Source: Pseudomonas nitroreducens (lineage in GTDB: Bacteria > Pseudomonadota > Gammaproteobacteria > Pseudomonadales > Pseudomonadaceae). Taken from it: a stretch of 64,000 nucleotides of DNA. A program made the translations under genes and the position numbers. The notes below the pieces were generated by a model, which did no database searches, was not told where the DNA came from, and worked only from the letters and a program-made list of their open reading frames with translations. Where the stretch lies: positions 1 to 64,000 of the forward strand of contig NZ_JALJXP010000013.1 of NCBI RefSeq assembly GCF_024170165.1, in the 5' to 3' direction. Position 1 is the first letter of the stretch, and every line of letters starts with the position of its first letter. Below are positions 43,437 to 52,744 of this stretch, one piece after another.

Positions 43437-44294
43437 ATGTCCACCGCCCGCCTGCGCACCTTCCTCGCCGTGGCCCGCCACGCCAGCTTCAGCGCCGGGG
43501 CTCGGGCCATCGGCCTCAGCCAGCCGACCGCGACCACGCAGATCCAGGGCCTGGAGCGCGAGTTCAACGTCGAGCTGTTCCACCGCCGGGGCCGGCGCAT
43601 CGAACTGACCGCCGTGGGCCGCGCACTGCTGCCCATCGCCCAGCAGATGTCGATGCTCGAATCCGAGGCGACCAACCTGCTGCGCGATTCCGGCCAGCTC
43701 AACCGCGGACAGCTGAAGGTCGGCGCGGTAGGGCCGTTCCATGTGATCGAGATGGTCGACCTGTACCGCCGCGACTACCCGCAGATCGATGTGTCGATCC
43801 GCATCGGCAACTCCGCCTCGGTGCTCGCCGATCTGGAAAACTACGTCACCGACGTCGGCGTGCTCGCCGGGCTGCATGACGACCCGGCGTTCGTCGCGCA
43901 GTTGTACGCGCGGCACCCGGTGATCCTCTTCGCCCATGTCGACCACCCGTTTGCACGCCACACCGAAGTCCGCCTGCAAGCCTTGCAGGGCCAGCCGCTG
44001 CTGCGCCGCGAGCAGGGCTCGACCACCCGCGTGGCGCTGGAGCGCGAGCTGGACAAGGCCGACGTCACGCCGCGCATCGCCATGGAGATCGGCAGCCGCG
44101 AAGCCCTGCGCGAGGCGGCGATCCGCGGCATCGGCATCGGCGTGGTGTCCGAGGCCGAGTACATCGCCGACCCGCGCCTGAAGGCCATCCGCATCAGTGG
44201 CGACCCGGTGTGCACCGAGACCTATCTGTACTATCTGGCCGAGCGCCGCAGCAGCCAGGTGATCGCCTCCTTCCTGCGCTCGCTCGCGCAATAG
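43437..44294 (+). CDS. LysR-type regulator, divergent from phnD
   Basis: 285 residues. Winged-helix domain at the N terminus (FLAVARHASFSAGARAIGLS, then QPTATTQIQGLEREFNVELF) and effector domain with GAVGPFHVIEMV. It resembles the LysR gene at 37212 in its helix-turn-helix region, suggesting the two belong to one subfamily. Read away from phnD, it is well placed to control the transporter. Start has AGGAG eight bases upstream. Confidence 0.88.
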   Translation: MSTARLRTFLAVARHASFSAGARAIGLSQPTATTQIQGLEREFNVELFHRRGRRIELTAVGRALLPIAQQMSMLESEATNLLRDSGQLNRGQLKVGAVGPFHVIEMVDLYRRDYPQIDVSIRIGNSASVLADLENYVTDVGVLAGLHDDPAFVAQLYARHPVILFAHVDHPFARHTEVRLQALQGQPLLRREQGSTTRVALERELDKADVTPRIAMEIGSREALREAAIRGIGIGVVSEAEYIADPRLKAIRISGDPVCTETYLYYLAERRSSQVIASFLRSLAQ

Positions 44295-44380
44295 CACAGC
44301 TGCCGGCGCCGGCGTAAGGCTTGTGGTGCGGGGCGGGGCGCGGGTTATCCTGCGGCCCCCGTCGTTGTCACGAGGCTGTC

Positions 44381-45508
44381 ATGTCGTCCGCTACCGAGCC
44401 TGCCCTGCAGCGAGCCGACCGAGATTCGCGCCACTCCGCCCAGGTGCTCAGCCTGTGCCTGCCCAGCGACGTGCTGCTGTACCTGCTGCTGCCGATGTAC
44501 GCGGCGGATTTCGGCGTGACCCTGGTGGAGGCGGGCATCCTGCTGGCGGCCAACCGGCTGGTGCGCATCGTCGGCTACGGCTGGGTGGTGCGCTTCTACG
44601 CTCGCCATGGCGACCGTGCCGCGTGCAGCCTCGCGGCCTTTGCGGCGGCGGCCTGCGCGCTGGGCAACGCGACCCTTTCCGGCTTCGCCGCGCTGCTGGT
44701 GCTGCGGCTGGTCTGGGGCCTGTGCTTCGCCACGTTCAACCTCAGCACCCAGACCCTCGCCACCGCCGAAGCACAGGGTGCCGCGCGGCGCGCCGGGCGC
44801 TCGCGGGCGACCCTTTCCATCGGGCCGATGCTGTTCCTGCCGCTGGGCGCGCTGATGGCTCAGGCGCTGGGCCCGCGCAACATCTTCTTCGCCCTCTGCG
44901 TCAGTGCCCTGTGCGGCCTCTGGCGTGCCCGCGCGCTGCCTGACAAGGGCCACGACATCCCCGCCAACAGCGGCCGGCGCCTGCGCCTGCCGGACAGCAT
45001 CGCCACCTGGTCCTTCATCGAAGGTGTGACCCTCGACGGCCTGTTCATCTTCGGCCTGTCGCTCTACGCGCAGACTCACCTGGGCAGCACCGGCGTGCTG
45101 GTGGCGGGCGTGCTGATGGCGGTGCGGTATCTCAGCGAGATGCTCTTCAGCCCCTTCGGCGGGCGCCTGGCCGACCGCTTCGGCGCGCTGCGCATGCTGG
45201 TGGTGCTGTCGCTGGCCACCTCGCTGGCGCTGCTGATGTTCGGCAGCTACTGGCTGTTCGTCGGCGCCTTCTTCGTGTTGGTGCTGCGCGCGCTGCAACT
45301 GCCGCTGGTGGTCACGCTGGTGGCGCAGCGCAACCCGCAGGCGCGCATCCAGGCGCTGGCTGGCAATGCGGTGTGGCGCGACATCGGCGCGGGGCTCGGG
45401 CCGATCCTGGCTGGCGTGCTGCTGCCGCAGGTGCCGGCGCTCTGGGCCTACGCCGGTGCGGCTGCGATACTGGCGCTCAGCGCGCTGGGCTGTGCCTGGC
45501 GACGTTGA
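44381..45508 (+). CDS. MFS transporter
   Basis: 375 residues with about eleven to twelve hydrophobic helices and an MFS loop motif (GGRLADRFGALRMLV) in the second half. Short loops and the absence of a large central domain suggest an exporter of small molecules. It lies 86 bp beyond the LysR gene on the same strand, so it could be part of the phosphonate locus, but the link is weak. Substrate unknown. Confidence 0.75.
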   Translation: MSSATEPALQRADRDSRHSAQVLSLCLPSDVLLYLLLPMYAADFGVTLVEAGILLAANRLVRIVGYGWVVRFYARHGDRAACSLAAFAAAACALGNATLSGFAALLVLRLVWGLCFATFNLSTQTLATAEAQGAARRAGRSRATLSIGPMLFLPLGALMAQALGPRNIFFALCVSALCGLWRARALPDKGHDIPANSGRRLRLPDSIATWSFIEGVTLDGLFIFGLSLYAQTHLGSTGVLVAGVLMAVRYLSEMLFSPFGGRLADRFGALRMLVVLSLATSLALLMFGSYWLFVGAFFVLVLRALQLPLVVTLVAQRNPQARIQALAGNAVWRDIGAGLGPILAGVLLPQVPALWAYAGAAAILALSALGCAWRR

Positions 45509-45547
45509 CTGAACCAGGATGGATTGGCACGGCAAGGAAGCAGGAAA

Positions 45548-45925
45548 GTGAAAGCAATGTTCATCGCACTGAGCGGGATTCTGTCGCTCGCGCAAGTGGC
45601 GCCGGCCCTCGCGGATAACCTCAACGGCAAGACCCTCTTCACCCAGCGCTGCGCGGTCTGCCACGGCGCGGACATCAAGGCGACCGGGCCGCTGGCGCGC
45701 AAGAGCAACCCACCCACACCTGACCTCACGACGGCTGCTTTCAAGCAGCGGCTGAGCGAGTATCCGGGCGTCATCGTCGCGTCGGTGGTGCTGCGCCCCA
45801 ACGGCAGCCTGATCCCCCGGACCCTGCGCGAGAACGGCGTGAAGATCGCGCCGCATGCCTGGAGCATCGACGACCTGCGCGACCTGAATCAATACATGGT
45901 CGGGGTGATTTCGAAGAGTCGCTGA
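45548..45925 (+). CDS. Exported c-type cytochrome
   Basis: 125 residues. A short signal peptide (MFIALSGILSLAQVAPALA) is followed by FTQRCAVCHGADI, the single haem-binding CxxCH, and a possible axial Met near the C terminus (NQYMVG). It is a small class I cytochrome c for periplasmic electron transfer. A GTG start at 45548 is chosen for its AAGGAAG ribosome site; the ATG at 45557 is also possible. No partner oxidoreductase gene is adjacent. Confidence 0.8.
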   Translation: MKAMFIALSGILSLAQVAPALADNLNGKTLFTQRCAVCHGADIKATGPLARKSNPPTPDLTTAAFKQRLSEYPGVIVASVVLRPNGSLIPRTLRENGVKIAPHAWSIDDLRDLNQYMVGVISKSR

Positions 45926-46046
45926 GGCTGCCCGTGGGGCACGGAAATCCGCACGCGAGGGCGGCGCCGAATGCGCGGATTGTTCAAGCGCGGCTGACGG
46001 CCCGGCAGGAAAACTGGCGGCTCTTCCTGAATTGGAGCTGCCCCCA

Positions 46047-46943
46047 ATGCGCTACCTCTACGCCCCCGCGTTCTTCCTCGGCTTCATCGGCCTGGCCCTG
46101 TACCTGATCGGTGCAGGCGTATCGCTGCTTTGCCTGCCGGCGCTGTTGCCGCTGGCGATCCTGCTGGCCTTCCTCGCCGAGCGGTGCTGGCCGTATCGCG
46201 CAGGCTGGAACGAGAGCCACGGCGATGGTGCCCGCGACCTGATCCATGCGCTGGTCAACGAGACGCTGAATGCGCTGGGCATCGCTGCGATTCCGCTGCT
46301 GGCCCTGTGGCTGCCGCATTTCGGGCTGTGGCCAAGCGATTGGCCGCTGGCGTTGCAACTGCTGGCGGCGCTGCTGATCGCCGACCTCGGCATCACCCTG
46401 GTGCACTACGCCAGCCATCGTTCGCCGCTGCTGTGGCGCCTGCATGCGGTGCACCACAGTGTCACCCGCATGTACGGTTTCAACGGGCTGATGAAGCATC
46501 CGTTGCACCAGATGCTCGAAGCCCTGGGCGGCACGCTGCCGCTGCTGTTGCTGGGCATCCCGGTGGAGGTCGCGGCGCTGCTGGCGTTCGCCATTGCCAT
46601 CCAGTTGCTGCTGCAGCACAGCAACGTCGACATGCGCATCGGCGCGCTGCGCCACCTGTTCGCCTGGGCGCCGCTGCATCGCCTGCACCACCTGAAGTAC
46701 GGCACGGCGGGGGATGTGAATTTCGCCTTGTTCTTCAGCTTCTGGGATCGCCTGCTGGGCACTGCGCTGCATCTGCCGGGCTATGCACTGGCGGAGGATG
46801 ACCTGGGAATCGGCGACCGGCCTGACTATCCGCTGGCGTATTTCGATCAGCTCGCCGAGCCGTTCCGTCGTGTGGATGTGGCGCATCCGCCGGCACCGTT
46901 GCCGGCGGAGTTGCAGCGTGCGGGAGTTGGTGTGCGCGGATAG
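46047..46943 (+). CDS. Sterol desaturase/fatty acid hydroxylase family membrane protein
   Basis: 298 residues with several membrane helices and the di-iron histidine clusters of the family: LVHYASHRS, LHAVHHS, and APLHRLHHL. Members hydroxylate or desaturate lipids using O2. The pattern HxxxH ... HxxHH ... HxxHH is complete, so the enzyme should be active. The substrate is unknown. The gene is followed by a REP unit and a convergent AraC gene. Confidence 0.85.
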   Translation: MRYLYAPAFFLGFIGLALYLIGAGVSLLCLPALLPLAILLAFLAERCWPYRAGWNESHGDGARDLIHALVNETLNALGIAAIPLLALWLPHFGLWPSDWPLALQLLAALLIADLGITLVHYASHRSPLLWRLHAVHHSVTRMYGFNGLMKHPLHQMLEALGGTLPLLLLGIPVEVAALLAFAIAIQLLLQHSNVDMRIGALRHLFAWAPLHRLHHLKYGTAGDVNFALFFSFWDRLLGTALHLPGYALAEDDLGIGDRPDYPLAYFDQLAEPFRRVDVAHPPAPLPAELQRAGVGVRG

Positions 46944-46947
46944 CCCG

Positions 46948-46971
46948 GTTCGCGAGCAAGCTCGCTCCTAC
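46948..46971. repeat. REP unit
   Basis: GTTCGCGAGCAAGCTCGCTC followed by CTAC, the inverted orientation of the REP at 290. It sits between the 3' ends of two convergent genes, the common location for REPs. Confidence 0.8.
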
Positions 46972-46992
46972 AGGGGGACTCCGGCGCTGGAT

Positions 46993-47676
46993 TCAGCTCA
47001 GCAGCCGCAGTTTCAGCTGGCGCAGTGTCAGGTCGGCGCGGATGCCGAACTGGCTGCGCACGCTGCGGGAGAAATGCGCGGAATCGGCGAAGCCCGTCGC
47101 GATGGCAGCGTTGGTCAGGCTGTCGCCGGCCATGGCCAGCCGCAGCGCCTGGCGCAGCCGTTGCCAGAGCACCAGGCGGCGCACCGACAGGCCAAGGGTG
47201 CCGCTGAACAAGCGTTCCAGCTGGCTCAGCGACAGCGAGGCTGCCTCGGCCAGCGACTGGGCAGGCAGGGCGCCGTCGTCCAGCGCGCGGATGCGTTGCA
47301 GGGCTTTCTCCAGGCGCGGGTCGAGCTGTCGGCGCGGCAGTTCGCGCAGGCCTGTTGCGAGACGCTGCAGGTCTGGTCCGATCTGCCGGCAAAGCCGCTC
47401 AAGGTCGGCCAGTTCGAAGGCCAGCGGTTCGGCAAACAGGGTGATGACGCGCTGCTCACCAGGGAGGATCGCGTGACGCTGATTGGAGGCGATCACCAGC
47501 AATGAACCCTGCTGCTTCTGCTCGTCGATCAGCGCCGTCACTTCGCCCGCGCAGGCCAACAGCAACTGGTGCGCGTAGTGCGCGTGGGGACGCGCGTGGC
47601 CGGTGGTGCCGGCGACCAGGCAGAAGTCCGCGCCGAGCCAGAGCTCGCCCTGCCAGGCCTGTTCACGCACGCTCAT
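46993..47676 (-). CDS. AraC-family transcription regulator
   Basis: 227 residues. A cupin-like N-terminal part (HYAHQLLLACAGEVTALID) and a C-terminal AraC DNA-binding domain (SLSLSQLERLFSGTLGLSVR and SLTNAAIATGFADSAHFSRS) are visible. It overlaps the LysR gene upstream by four bases (ATGA), so both are made from one message. Effector and targets are unknown; the divergent quinone-reductase-like gene at 48734 is a candidate target. Confidence 0.88.
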   Translation of the reverse strand: MSVREQAWQGELWLGADFCLVAGTTGHARPHAHYAHQLLLACAGEVTALIDEQKQQGSLLVIASNQRHAILPGEQRVITLFAEPLAFELADLERLCRQIGPDLQRLATGLRELPRRQLDPRLEKALQRIRALDDGALPAQSLAEAASLSLSQLERLFSGTLGLSVRRLVLWQRLRQALRLAMAGDSLTNAAIATGFADSAHFSRSVRSQFGIRADLTLRQLKLRLLS

Positions 47677-48563
47677 GCGTCACGCCCGAAAGCGGCAATG
47701 GCGAAGTCGAGGAAGCTGCGCAGCTTGGGCGTCAGGCGCCGGTCCGGGGCGTAGAGGATGTGCATCGGCGAGGTGGGAACGCTGTACTGCGGCAGCAGTT
47801 GCACCAGCGTGCCGCTGCGCAGGGCATCGCCGACCAGCTCCCGGGGTTGCAGCACCACGCCCAGCCCGGCCACGGCTGCGGCCAGCAGTGGGTCGCCCTG
47901 ATTGATCGTCAAACGGCTTGTAATCGGCACCTCGATGCGGCCTTCCGGCCCGTCGAAGGTCCAGCTGGAGCGGCCATCGGAAAAGGCGAAGCCCAGGCAT
48001 TCGTGCTGGCTCAGGTCCCCGGGCGTGCGGATCGCCGGGCGCCGTGCGAGGTACGCTGGCGCGGCGCACAGCACAAGCCGATAGGGCGCCAGCGGCACCG
48101 CCTTGAGGCGGCTGTCGGCCAGCTCGCCAATGCGGAAGACCACGTCGTAGCCGTCGTTGACCAGGTCCACCAGGTCGTTGGAGAGCGTCAGGTCCACCGC
48201 CACCTGCGGGTAGCGCACCATGTACTCCAGCAGGCGTGGCGACAGGACGCGCATGCCGAAGGTCACCGGCGCGTTGATCCGCAGCCGTCCGCTGGGCGTG
48301 CCACGGGTGACGGCGGCGAGGCTTTCCGCCGCCTCCATGTCCGCCAGGATCAGTTTGGCGCGCTGGTAGAAGGCCCGGCCGAAGTCGGTGAGGCTCTGCC
48401 GCCGCGTGGTGCGGTTGAGCAGCGACAGGCCCAGGTGCTGTTCGAGCATCTTCACCTGCTTGCCCACCAGCTGGGAGGACATCTGCAGTTCCTCGGCGGC
48501 AGCGCTGAAGGAGCCCAGTTCCACCGCGCGGACGAAGGTGGCCATCTGTTCGAGACGGTCCAT
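47673..48563 (-). CDS. LysR-type regulator
   Basis: 296 residues of the CrgA/DsdC-like LysR type, with helix-turn-helix FVRAVELGSFSAAAEELQMS and effector domain (RLRINAPVTFGMRVLSPRLLE). It is read divergently from the dehydrogenase gene at 48734, the usual arrangement for a LysR protein and its target, and is coupled to the AraC gene downstream. Confidence 0.9.
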   Translation of the reverse strand: MDRLEQMATFVRAVELGSFSAAAEELQMSSQLVGKQVKMLEQHLGLSLLNRTTRRQSLTDFGRAFYQRAKLILADMEAAESLAAVTRGTPSGRLRINAPVTFGMRVLSPRLLEYMVRYPQVAVDLTLSNDLVDLVNDGYDVVFRIGELADSRLKAVPLAPYRLVLCAAPAYLARRPAIRTPGDLSQHECLGFAFSDGRSSWTFDGPEGRIEVPITSRLTINQGDPLLAAAVAGLGVVLQPRELVGDALRSGTLVQLLPQYSVPTSPMHILYAPDRRLTPKLRSFLDFAIAAFGRDA

Positions 48564-48733
48564 TGCAAACCCTGTGTTTCAAGTGTCTGGCCATCCTAGG
48601 CCTTTATCCGAGCCCGGCCAACGCCTAGATTTTTCCCCTGTCGCGAATGGGCCGAGCAGCGCTCCCGTGACTTTCTACACTCCCATTCCGGCCGGCGTTC
48701 TGTGCGCCGGCCCTCGCTTGAAGAGAGGTTGCC

Positions 48734-49723
48734 ATGGCCCGCATTGTCAGAATCCACGAATACGGTGACGCCAGCGTCCTGAAGCTGGAGGCGGTGGATG
48801 TGCCTGCCCCGGCGGCGGACGAGGTGCAGATCGCGGTCAAGGCCATCGGCCTGAACCGCGCCGAAGTGATGTTCCGCAATCACGCCTACCTGCAGGAAGC
48901 CGAGTTCCCCAGCCGCCTGGGCTATGAGGCTGCCGGTGTGGTGAGCGCGGTGGGCAGCGCCGTCGGGGACGTCGCGGTGGGCGATACGGTGAGCCTGATC
49001 CCGCCGCTGGATATCGCCCGCTGGGGCACCTACGGCGAAGTGGCCAACGTGCCGGCACACCTGGTGGTGAAGCATCCGCAGAACCTCAGCTTCGAACAGG
49101 CTGCCGCGTCCTGGATGCAGTACGTGACTGCGTGGGGGGCGCTGGTGGAGCAGGCGAAGTTGTCGCAGGGCGACTTCGTACTGGTCACCGCCGCGTCCAG
49201 CAGCGTAGGGCTCGCGGCCTTCCAGATCGCCCGCATGGTCGGCGCCACCTCGATGGCCGTGACCCGCACCCAGGCGAAGAAGCAGGCGCTGCTGGAGGCC
49301 GGCGCCGATCACGTGATCGTCAGCGACGACGAGGACATCGTCGAGCAGGTGATGGCGCTGACCGCCGGGCAGGGCGCCCGCGTGGTGTTCGACCCCATCG
49401 GCGGCCCCGGTTTCGAGGTGCTCACCCAGGCCATGGCGCGTGGCGGCATCCTGCTCGAATACGGTGCGCTGAGCCCGGAGCCGACGCCCTTCCCGCTGTT
49501 CACCGTGCTGGGCAAGTGCCTGACGCTGAAGGGCTACCTCTACGCCGAGATCGTCGCCGACCCGGCGGCGCTGGAGCGCGCCAAGGCATTCATCGTCAAG
49601 GGCCTGGAGTCCGGCGCGCTGCGCCCGGTGATCGCGCGGACCTTCCCACTGGAGCAGATCCAGGACGCCCATCGCTTCCTCGAAGCCAACCAGCAGGTGG
49701 GCAAGATAGTCGTCACGGTCTGA
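48734..49723 (+). CDS. Medium-chain dehydrogenase/quinone reductase
   Basis: 329 residues of the MDR superfamily. The NAD(P)H motif is TAASSSVGLAAFQIA, and the catalytic-domain opening ASVLKLEAVDVP with GYEAAGVVSAVG matches zinc-free quinone reductases rather than zinc alcohol dehydrogenases. Probably reduces quinones or enones with NADPH. An AGAGAGG ribosome site precedes the start. Likely controlled by the divergent LysR gene. Confidence 0.85.
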   Translation: MARIVRIHEYGDASVLKLEAVDVPAPAADEVQIAVKAIGLNRAEVMFRNHAYLQEAEFPSRLGYEAAGVVSAVGSAVGDVAVGDTVSLIPPLDIARWGTYGEVANVPAHLVVKHPQNLSFEQAAASWMQYVTAWGALVEQAKLSQGDFVLVTAASSSVGLAAFQIARMVGATSMAVTRTQAKKQALLEAGADHVIVSDDEDIVEQVMALTAGQGARVVFDPIGGPGFEVLTQAMARGGILLEYGALSPEPTPFPLFTVLGKCLTLKGYLYAEIVADPAALERAKAFIVKGLESGALRPVIARTFPLEQIQDAHRFLEANQQVGKIVVTV

Positions 49724-49737
49724 TGACGGACGACAGG

Positions 49738-49777
49738 AAAAGGGCGCCGGGCATTGAAATGTCCGGCACCCTTTTTT
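49738..49777. terminator. Bidirectional terminator
   Basis: AAAAGGGCGCCGGGCATT pairs with AATGTCCGGCACCCTTTT (one mismatch and one G-T pair), followed by a T-run at 49772-49777. It separates the rightward dehydrogenase gene from the leftward LysR gene and can serve both. Confidence 0.85.
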
Positions 49778-49789
49778 GTGCCCGCCCGA

Positions 49790-50719
49790 TCAGAGCGGCG
49801 GCCGCTCCCACGGCGCGCCGTCGGCGAACTGTGCCTCGATCCACGCCTTGAACGCTGCGCTGGTGGCCGAGCCGTGGCGGGCGGAGGGGCGCACGAAGTA
49901 GATGCCACCGGCGGCGCCCAGCTGCCATTCCGGCAGCACCCGCACCAGCCGGCCGCGGTCGAGGTCCTGGCGCATCAGCCACTCGCCGCCGGCGAGGATG
50001 CCTACGCCCAGGCGGGCGGCGCAGAGCAGTGCCTCGTTGTCGTTGCTGATGAGGCTGCCGCGCATCCGCACCGTGTGCTGGCGGCCGTTGCGCGCGAGCT
50101 TCCAGTCGGGCCAGGAGTGCAGGCCGGTAAAGCCCAGGCAGTTGTGCTCGGCGAGCTGCCCCGGGGTCTGCGGCGTGCCGTGGCGCTCCAGGTAAGCGGG
50201 GGCTGCGCAGAGGATGCGTCGCAGGTCGCACAGGCGCCGGGCCAGCAGGCGGCTGTCGGCCAGCTCGCCGATGCGGATGGCGGCGTCGAAGCCTTCGGCG
50301 ACCAGGTCGACGAAGCGTTCGGCGTACTCCACTTCCAGCGTCACCTGCGGGTGCGCCAGGGCGAAGCGCGAGAGGATCGGGCTCAGCCACTGGCGACCCA
50401 TGGCAGCCGGCAGCGCGATGCGCAGGCGGCCCTGCACCTGGGCGGCGCTGCGGGCTGCCTCGGCCTGCGCTTCGGCGATCAGGCTGGCGGCCTGGCGCAG
50501 TCGCTCCACCAGCCGCTGGCCCTCGTCAGTGAAGCGCAGCTGGCGCGTGGTGCGCTCCACCAGCCGCACGCCCAGGCGCTGTTCCAGGGCGCCGAGGCGC
50601 TTGGACAGCACCGACGGGTGGCGTTGCAGCGCCCGCCCGGCGGCGGCGAAGGAGCCGTGCTCGGCCAGCGCCAGGAGGGTGGCGAGTTCGTCGGCCTGGC
50701 GACTATCGAACAGATCCAT
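49790..50719 (-). CDS. LysR-type regulator
   Basis: 309 residues with helix-turn-helix LLALAEHGSFAAAGRALQRH and effector-binding half containing RLRIALPAAMGRQWLSPILS. CrgA-like subgroup, related in layout to the LysR protein at 47673. Lies downstream of the quinone-reductase-like gene at 51737 on the same strand, 43 bp away, and may be co-transcribed with it. Confidence 0.9.
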   Translation of the reverse strand: MDLFDSRQADELATLLALAEHGSFAAAGRALQRHPSVLSKRLGALEQRLGVRLVERTTRQLRFTDEGQRLVERLRQAASLIAEAQAEAARSAAQVQGRLRIALPAAMGRQWLSPILSRFALAHPQVTLEVEYAERFVDLVAEGFDAAIRIGELADSRLLARRLCDLRRILCAAPAYLERHGTPQTPGQLAEHNCLGFTGLHSWPDWKLARNGRQHTVRMRGSLISNDNEALLCAARLGVGILAGGEWLMRQDLDRGRLVRVLPEWQLGAAGGIYFVRPSARHGSATSAAFKAWIEAQFADGAPWERPPL

Positions 50720-50762
50720 AGGGCTCCCGATTCGGCGAATCCGCCGTGGCGGCGGGCATCAT

Positions 50763-51737
50763 TCATGGCGTGAGGACGATGGCCCCTGCGGAGCGGCCTT
50801 CCTGCAGGTCGGTGTGGGCCTGGGCGACTTCCGCCAGCGGATAACGACGCCACACGCGAGGCTGGATGATACCGTCTGCGATGGCTTGCAGAACGTCCTG
50901 CGCGCGCTGCTGATATTCCTCGGCCGTGGCGGTGTGAGCGGCCAGCGAGGGGCGGGTGAGGAATAGCGAGCCCTTGGCGTTGAGCGTGGCGACTTCCACG
51001 GCCGGCGGCGCGCCGGAGGCCATGCCGAAGCTGACCAGCAGGCCGCGGGGGCGCAGGCAGTCCAGCGAGGCCTCGAAGGAGGCGCGGCCGATGGGATCGT
51101 AGACCACGTCGACCTTTTGCCCGTCGGTGAGACTACGGACCTGCCCGGCCAGCGTTTGTGCATCGAACACCAGCACTTCGTTGCAGCCGGCAGCGCGCGC
51201 ACGTTCGACGCTCTGCGCCTTGGACACCACGCCGATGACCAGGGCTCCCAGGTGCCTGGCCCAGGGCACCATCAACTGCCCCAGCGCGCCGGCGGCGCCG
51301 TAGATCAACACGCGGGAGCCGGGGCCGACCGGCCAGGTAGTCTTGAGCAGGTATTGCGCGGTGATGCCCTTGAACAGCACGGCGGCGGCATCCTCGAAAC
51401 TCACCGAGTCCGGCAGCTTGACCAGACGCTCCGCCGGGTAGAGGCGCGCGCTGGCATAGGCGCCGAGCGGGCCGGTGGCGTAGGCGACGCGGTCGCCGAC
51501 CTGCACGCTGGTCACGCCTTTGCCGATGGCGGCGACGGTGCCCGCGCCTTCCAGGCCGAGCGAGGAGGGCAGTGGCACCTTCACTGCGCCGGAGCGCTGG
51601 CTCAGGTCCAGCGGATTGACGCCGATGGCGGCCTGTTCCAGCCACACTTCGCCGGGGCCGGGTTGTTGCACCGCGGTCTGTTCGAGACGGAGGACTTCCG
51701 GGCCGCCGAAGGCTGCGAGCGATAGTCGGTTGATCAT
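50763..51737 (-). CDS. NADPH:quinone oxidoreductase (QorA-like)
   Basis: 324 residues of the zeta-crystallin type. Marks are FGGPEVLRLEQ at the N terminus, GLEGAGTVAAIGKGV, and the NADPH motif IYGAAGALGQLMVPWA. No zinc ligands. It reduces quinones by one electron or enones by hydride transfer in related proteins. Start chosen at the ATG before INRLSLAAFGG with an AGGGGAA site; the more distant ATG adds unrelated sequence. Confidence 0.9.
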   Translation of the reverse strand: MINRLSLAAFGGPEVLRLEQTAVQQPGPGEVWLEQAAIGVNPLDLSQRSGAVKVPLPSSLGLEGAGTVAAIGKGVTSVQVGDRVAYATGPLGAYASARLYPAERLVKLPDSVSFEDAAAVLFKGITAQYLLKTTWPVGPGSRVLIYGAAGALGQLMVPWARHLGALVIGVVSKAQSVERARAAGCNEVLVFDAQTLAGQVRSLTDGQKVDVVYDPIGRASFEASLDCLRPRGLLVSFGMASGAPPAVEVATLNAKGSLFLTRPSLAAHTATAEEYQQRAQDVLQAIADGIIQPRVWRRYPLAEVAQAHTDLQEGRSAGAIVLTP

Positions 51738-51851
51738 GCTTTTCCCCTGACTGGTGATGGTGCCCGCCAGTCTAGGGCTGTGATCGTAATGCACCAGACA
51801 GGTCTGGTGCAGGATATTGCTGCATACCATGCAGCAATGCGCCGAACTCGC

Positions 51852-52196
51852 TCAGGCTGTGGTGCGCTGGGTGAAAGCCAGGTGGTAGCCGTTGCAGTCG
51901 CGTACTCCGAACTCCCGCGAGCCGTAGGGCATGTCCTGCAGGGGCCAGGCGATCTGCGCGCGATTCCTTATCGCGTTGTAGTAGCGCTCGACGTCGGCCA
52001 GCTGCAGGTAAATCGAGCCGGAGCAGCCCACCTCGCGGCCCCACAGGTCCTGAGCGGTGAACAGCAGGCGGCAGTCTGCCAGTTGCACGGTGAGCGTCCC
52101 CTCGGCGGAGTCGGTCACGGTGAAGTCGAGTGTGTCCCGGTAGTGCTCGCGGGTGATGGCGAGGTCGTGGCAGCGCAGCAGCAGGGTCAGCGACAT
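51852..52196 (-). CDS. VOC (glyoxalase-fold) family protein
   Basis: 114 residues forming one VOC module (HDLAITREHYRDTLDFTVT ... IYLQLADVERYYNAIRN ... REFGVRDCNGYHLAFTQR). The C-terminal DxxGYHLAF pattern is typical for glyoxalase-like or bleomycin-resistance-like proteins. Metal ligands of glyoxalase I are not all evident, so it may be a binding protein. Function unknown. Confidence 0.8.
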   Translation of the reverse strand: MSLTLLLRCHDLAITREHYRDTLDFTVTDSAEGTLTVQLADCRLLFTAQDLWGREVGCSGSIYLQLADVERYYNAIRNRAQIAWPLQDMPYGSREFGVRDCNGYHLAFTQRTTA

Positions 52197-52242
52197 GGGA
52201 GCTCCGGAGGTGGGCGCGGAGCGGCGAATCATGGCACAGGGA

Positions 52243-52653
52243 TCAGCGCAGAATCACGCGCAACAGCGCCACCAGCGCCGCGCCAAAAACCGGCGAGAAC
52301 CAGATGCCGAAGGTCTTGAGGATGAATTGCCGGGCGTAGGTGAGCAGGCTCATGTCTGCAGCGGGCACGCCCAGGCTGTGATGGCAGTAAGCGAGAACTG
52401 CCACGATGAAACAGGTGCCGGCGAGAACTCCGGCTAACCGCCAGGCCAGCCCGCGCTCGCTGGCATAGGCCAGCAGCGCGCCGCAGAGCGCGCCGCTCAG
52501 GCCAACCAGTACCTCGAAGAGGAGTTCCGGCTCGGCGAACCACTGGTTGCCGTTGAGCCCCAGCTCGTTGCCGATGGACCAGCCGCACAGGCTGCCCAGG
52601 AGCAGCGCGGCGGTGAACCAGGGGAGATAGCGCAAACCCGGACTGTTCTGCAC
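52243..52653 (-). CDS. Small membrane protein, unknown
   Basis: About 136 residues with four hydrophobic helices (YLPWFTAALLLGSLCGW, LLFEVLVGLSGALCGALLAY, RLAGVLAGTCFIVAVLAYC and a C-terminal GIWFSPVFGAALVALLRV). No family recognised. The true start is uncertain: a GTG at 52653 is the most reasonable; the frame is open further upstream but those codons look non-coding. Confidence 0.5.
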   Translation of the reverse strand: MQNSPGLRYLPWFTAALLLGSLCGWSIGNELGLNGNQWFAEPELLFEVLVGLSGALCGALLAYASERGLAWRLAGVLAGTCFIVAVLAYCHHSLGVPAADMSLLTYARQFILKTFGIWFSPVFGAALVALLRVILR

Positions 52654-52744
52654 CGGCAGGGTTCCCGAGAGAGGGGTGATGGCAAAAGAGCAGTATAGCG
52701 GGGGCCCCGGTGTTCGCCGGTTCAGCGACGCAAGGCGGTAACGC

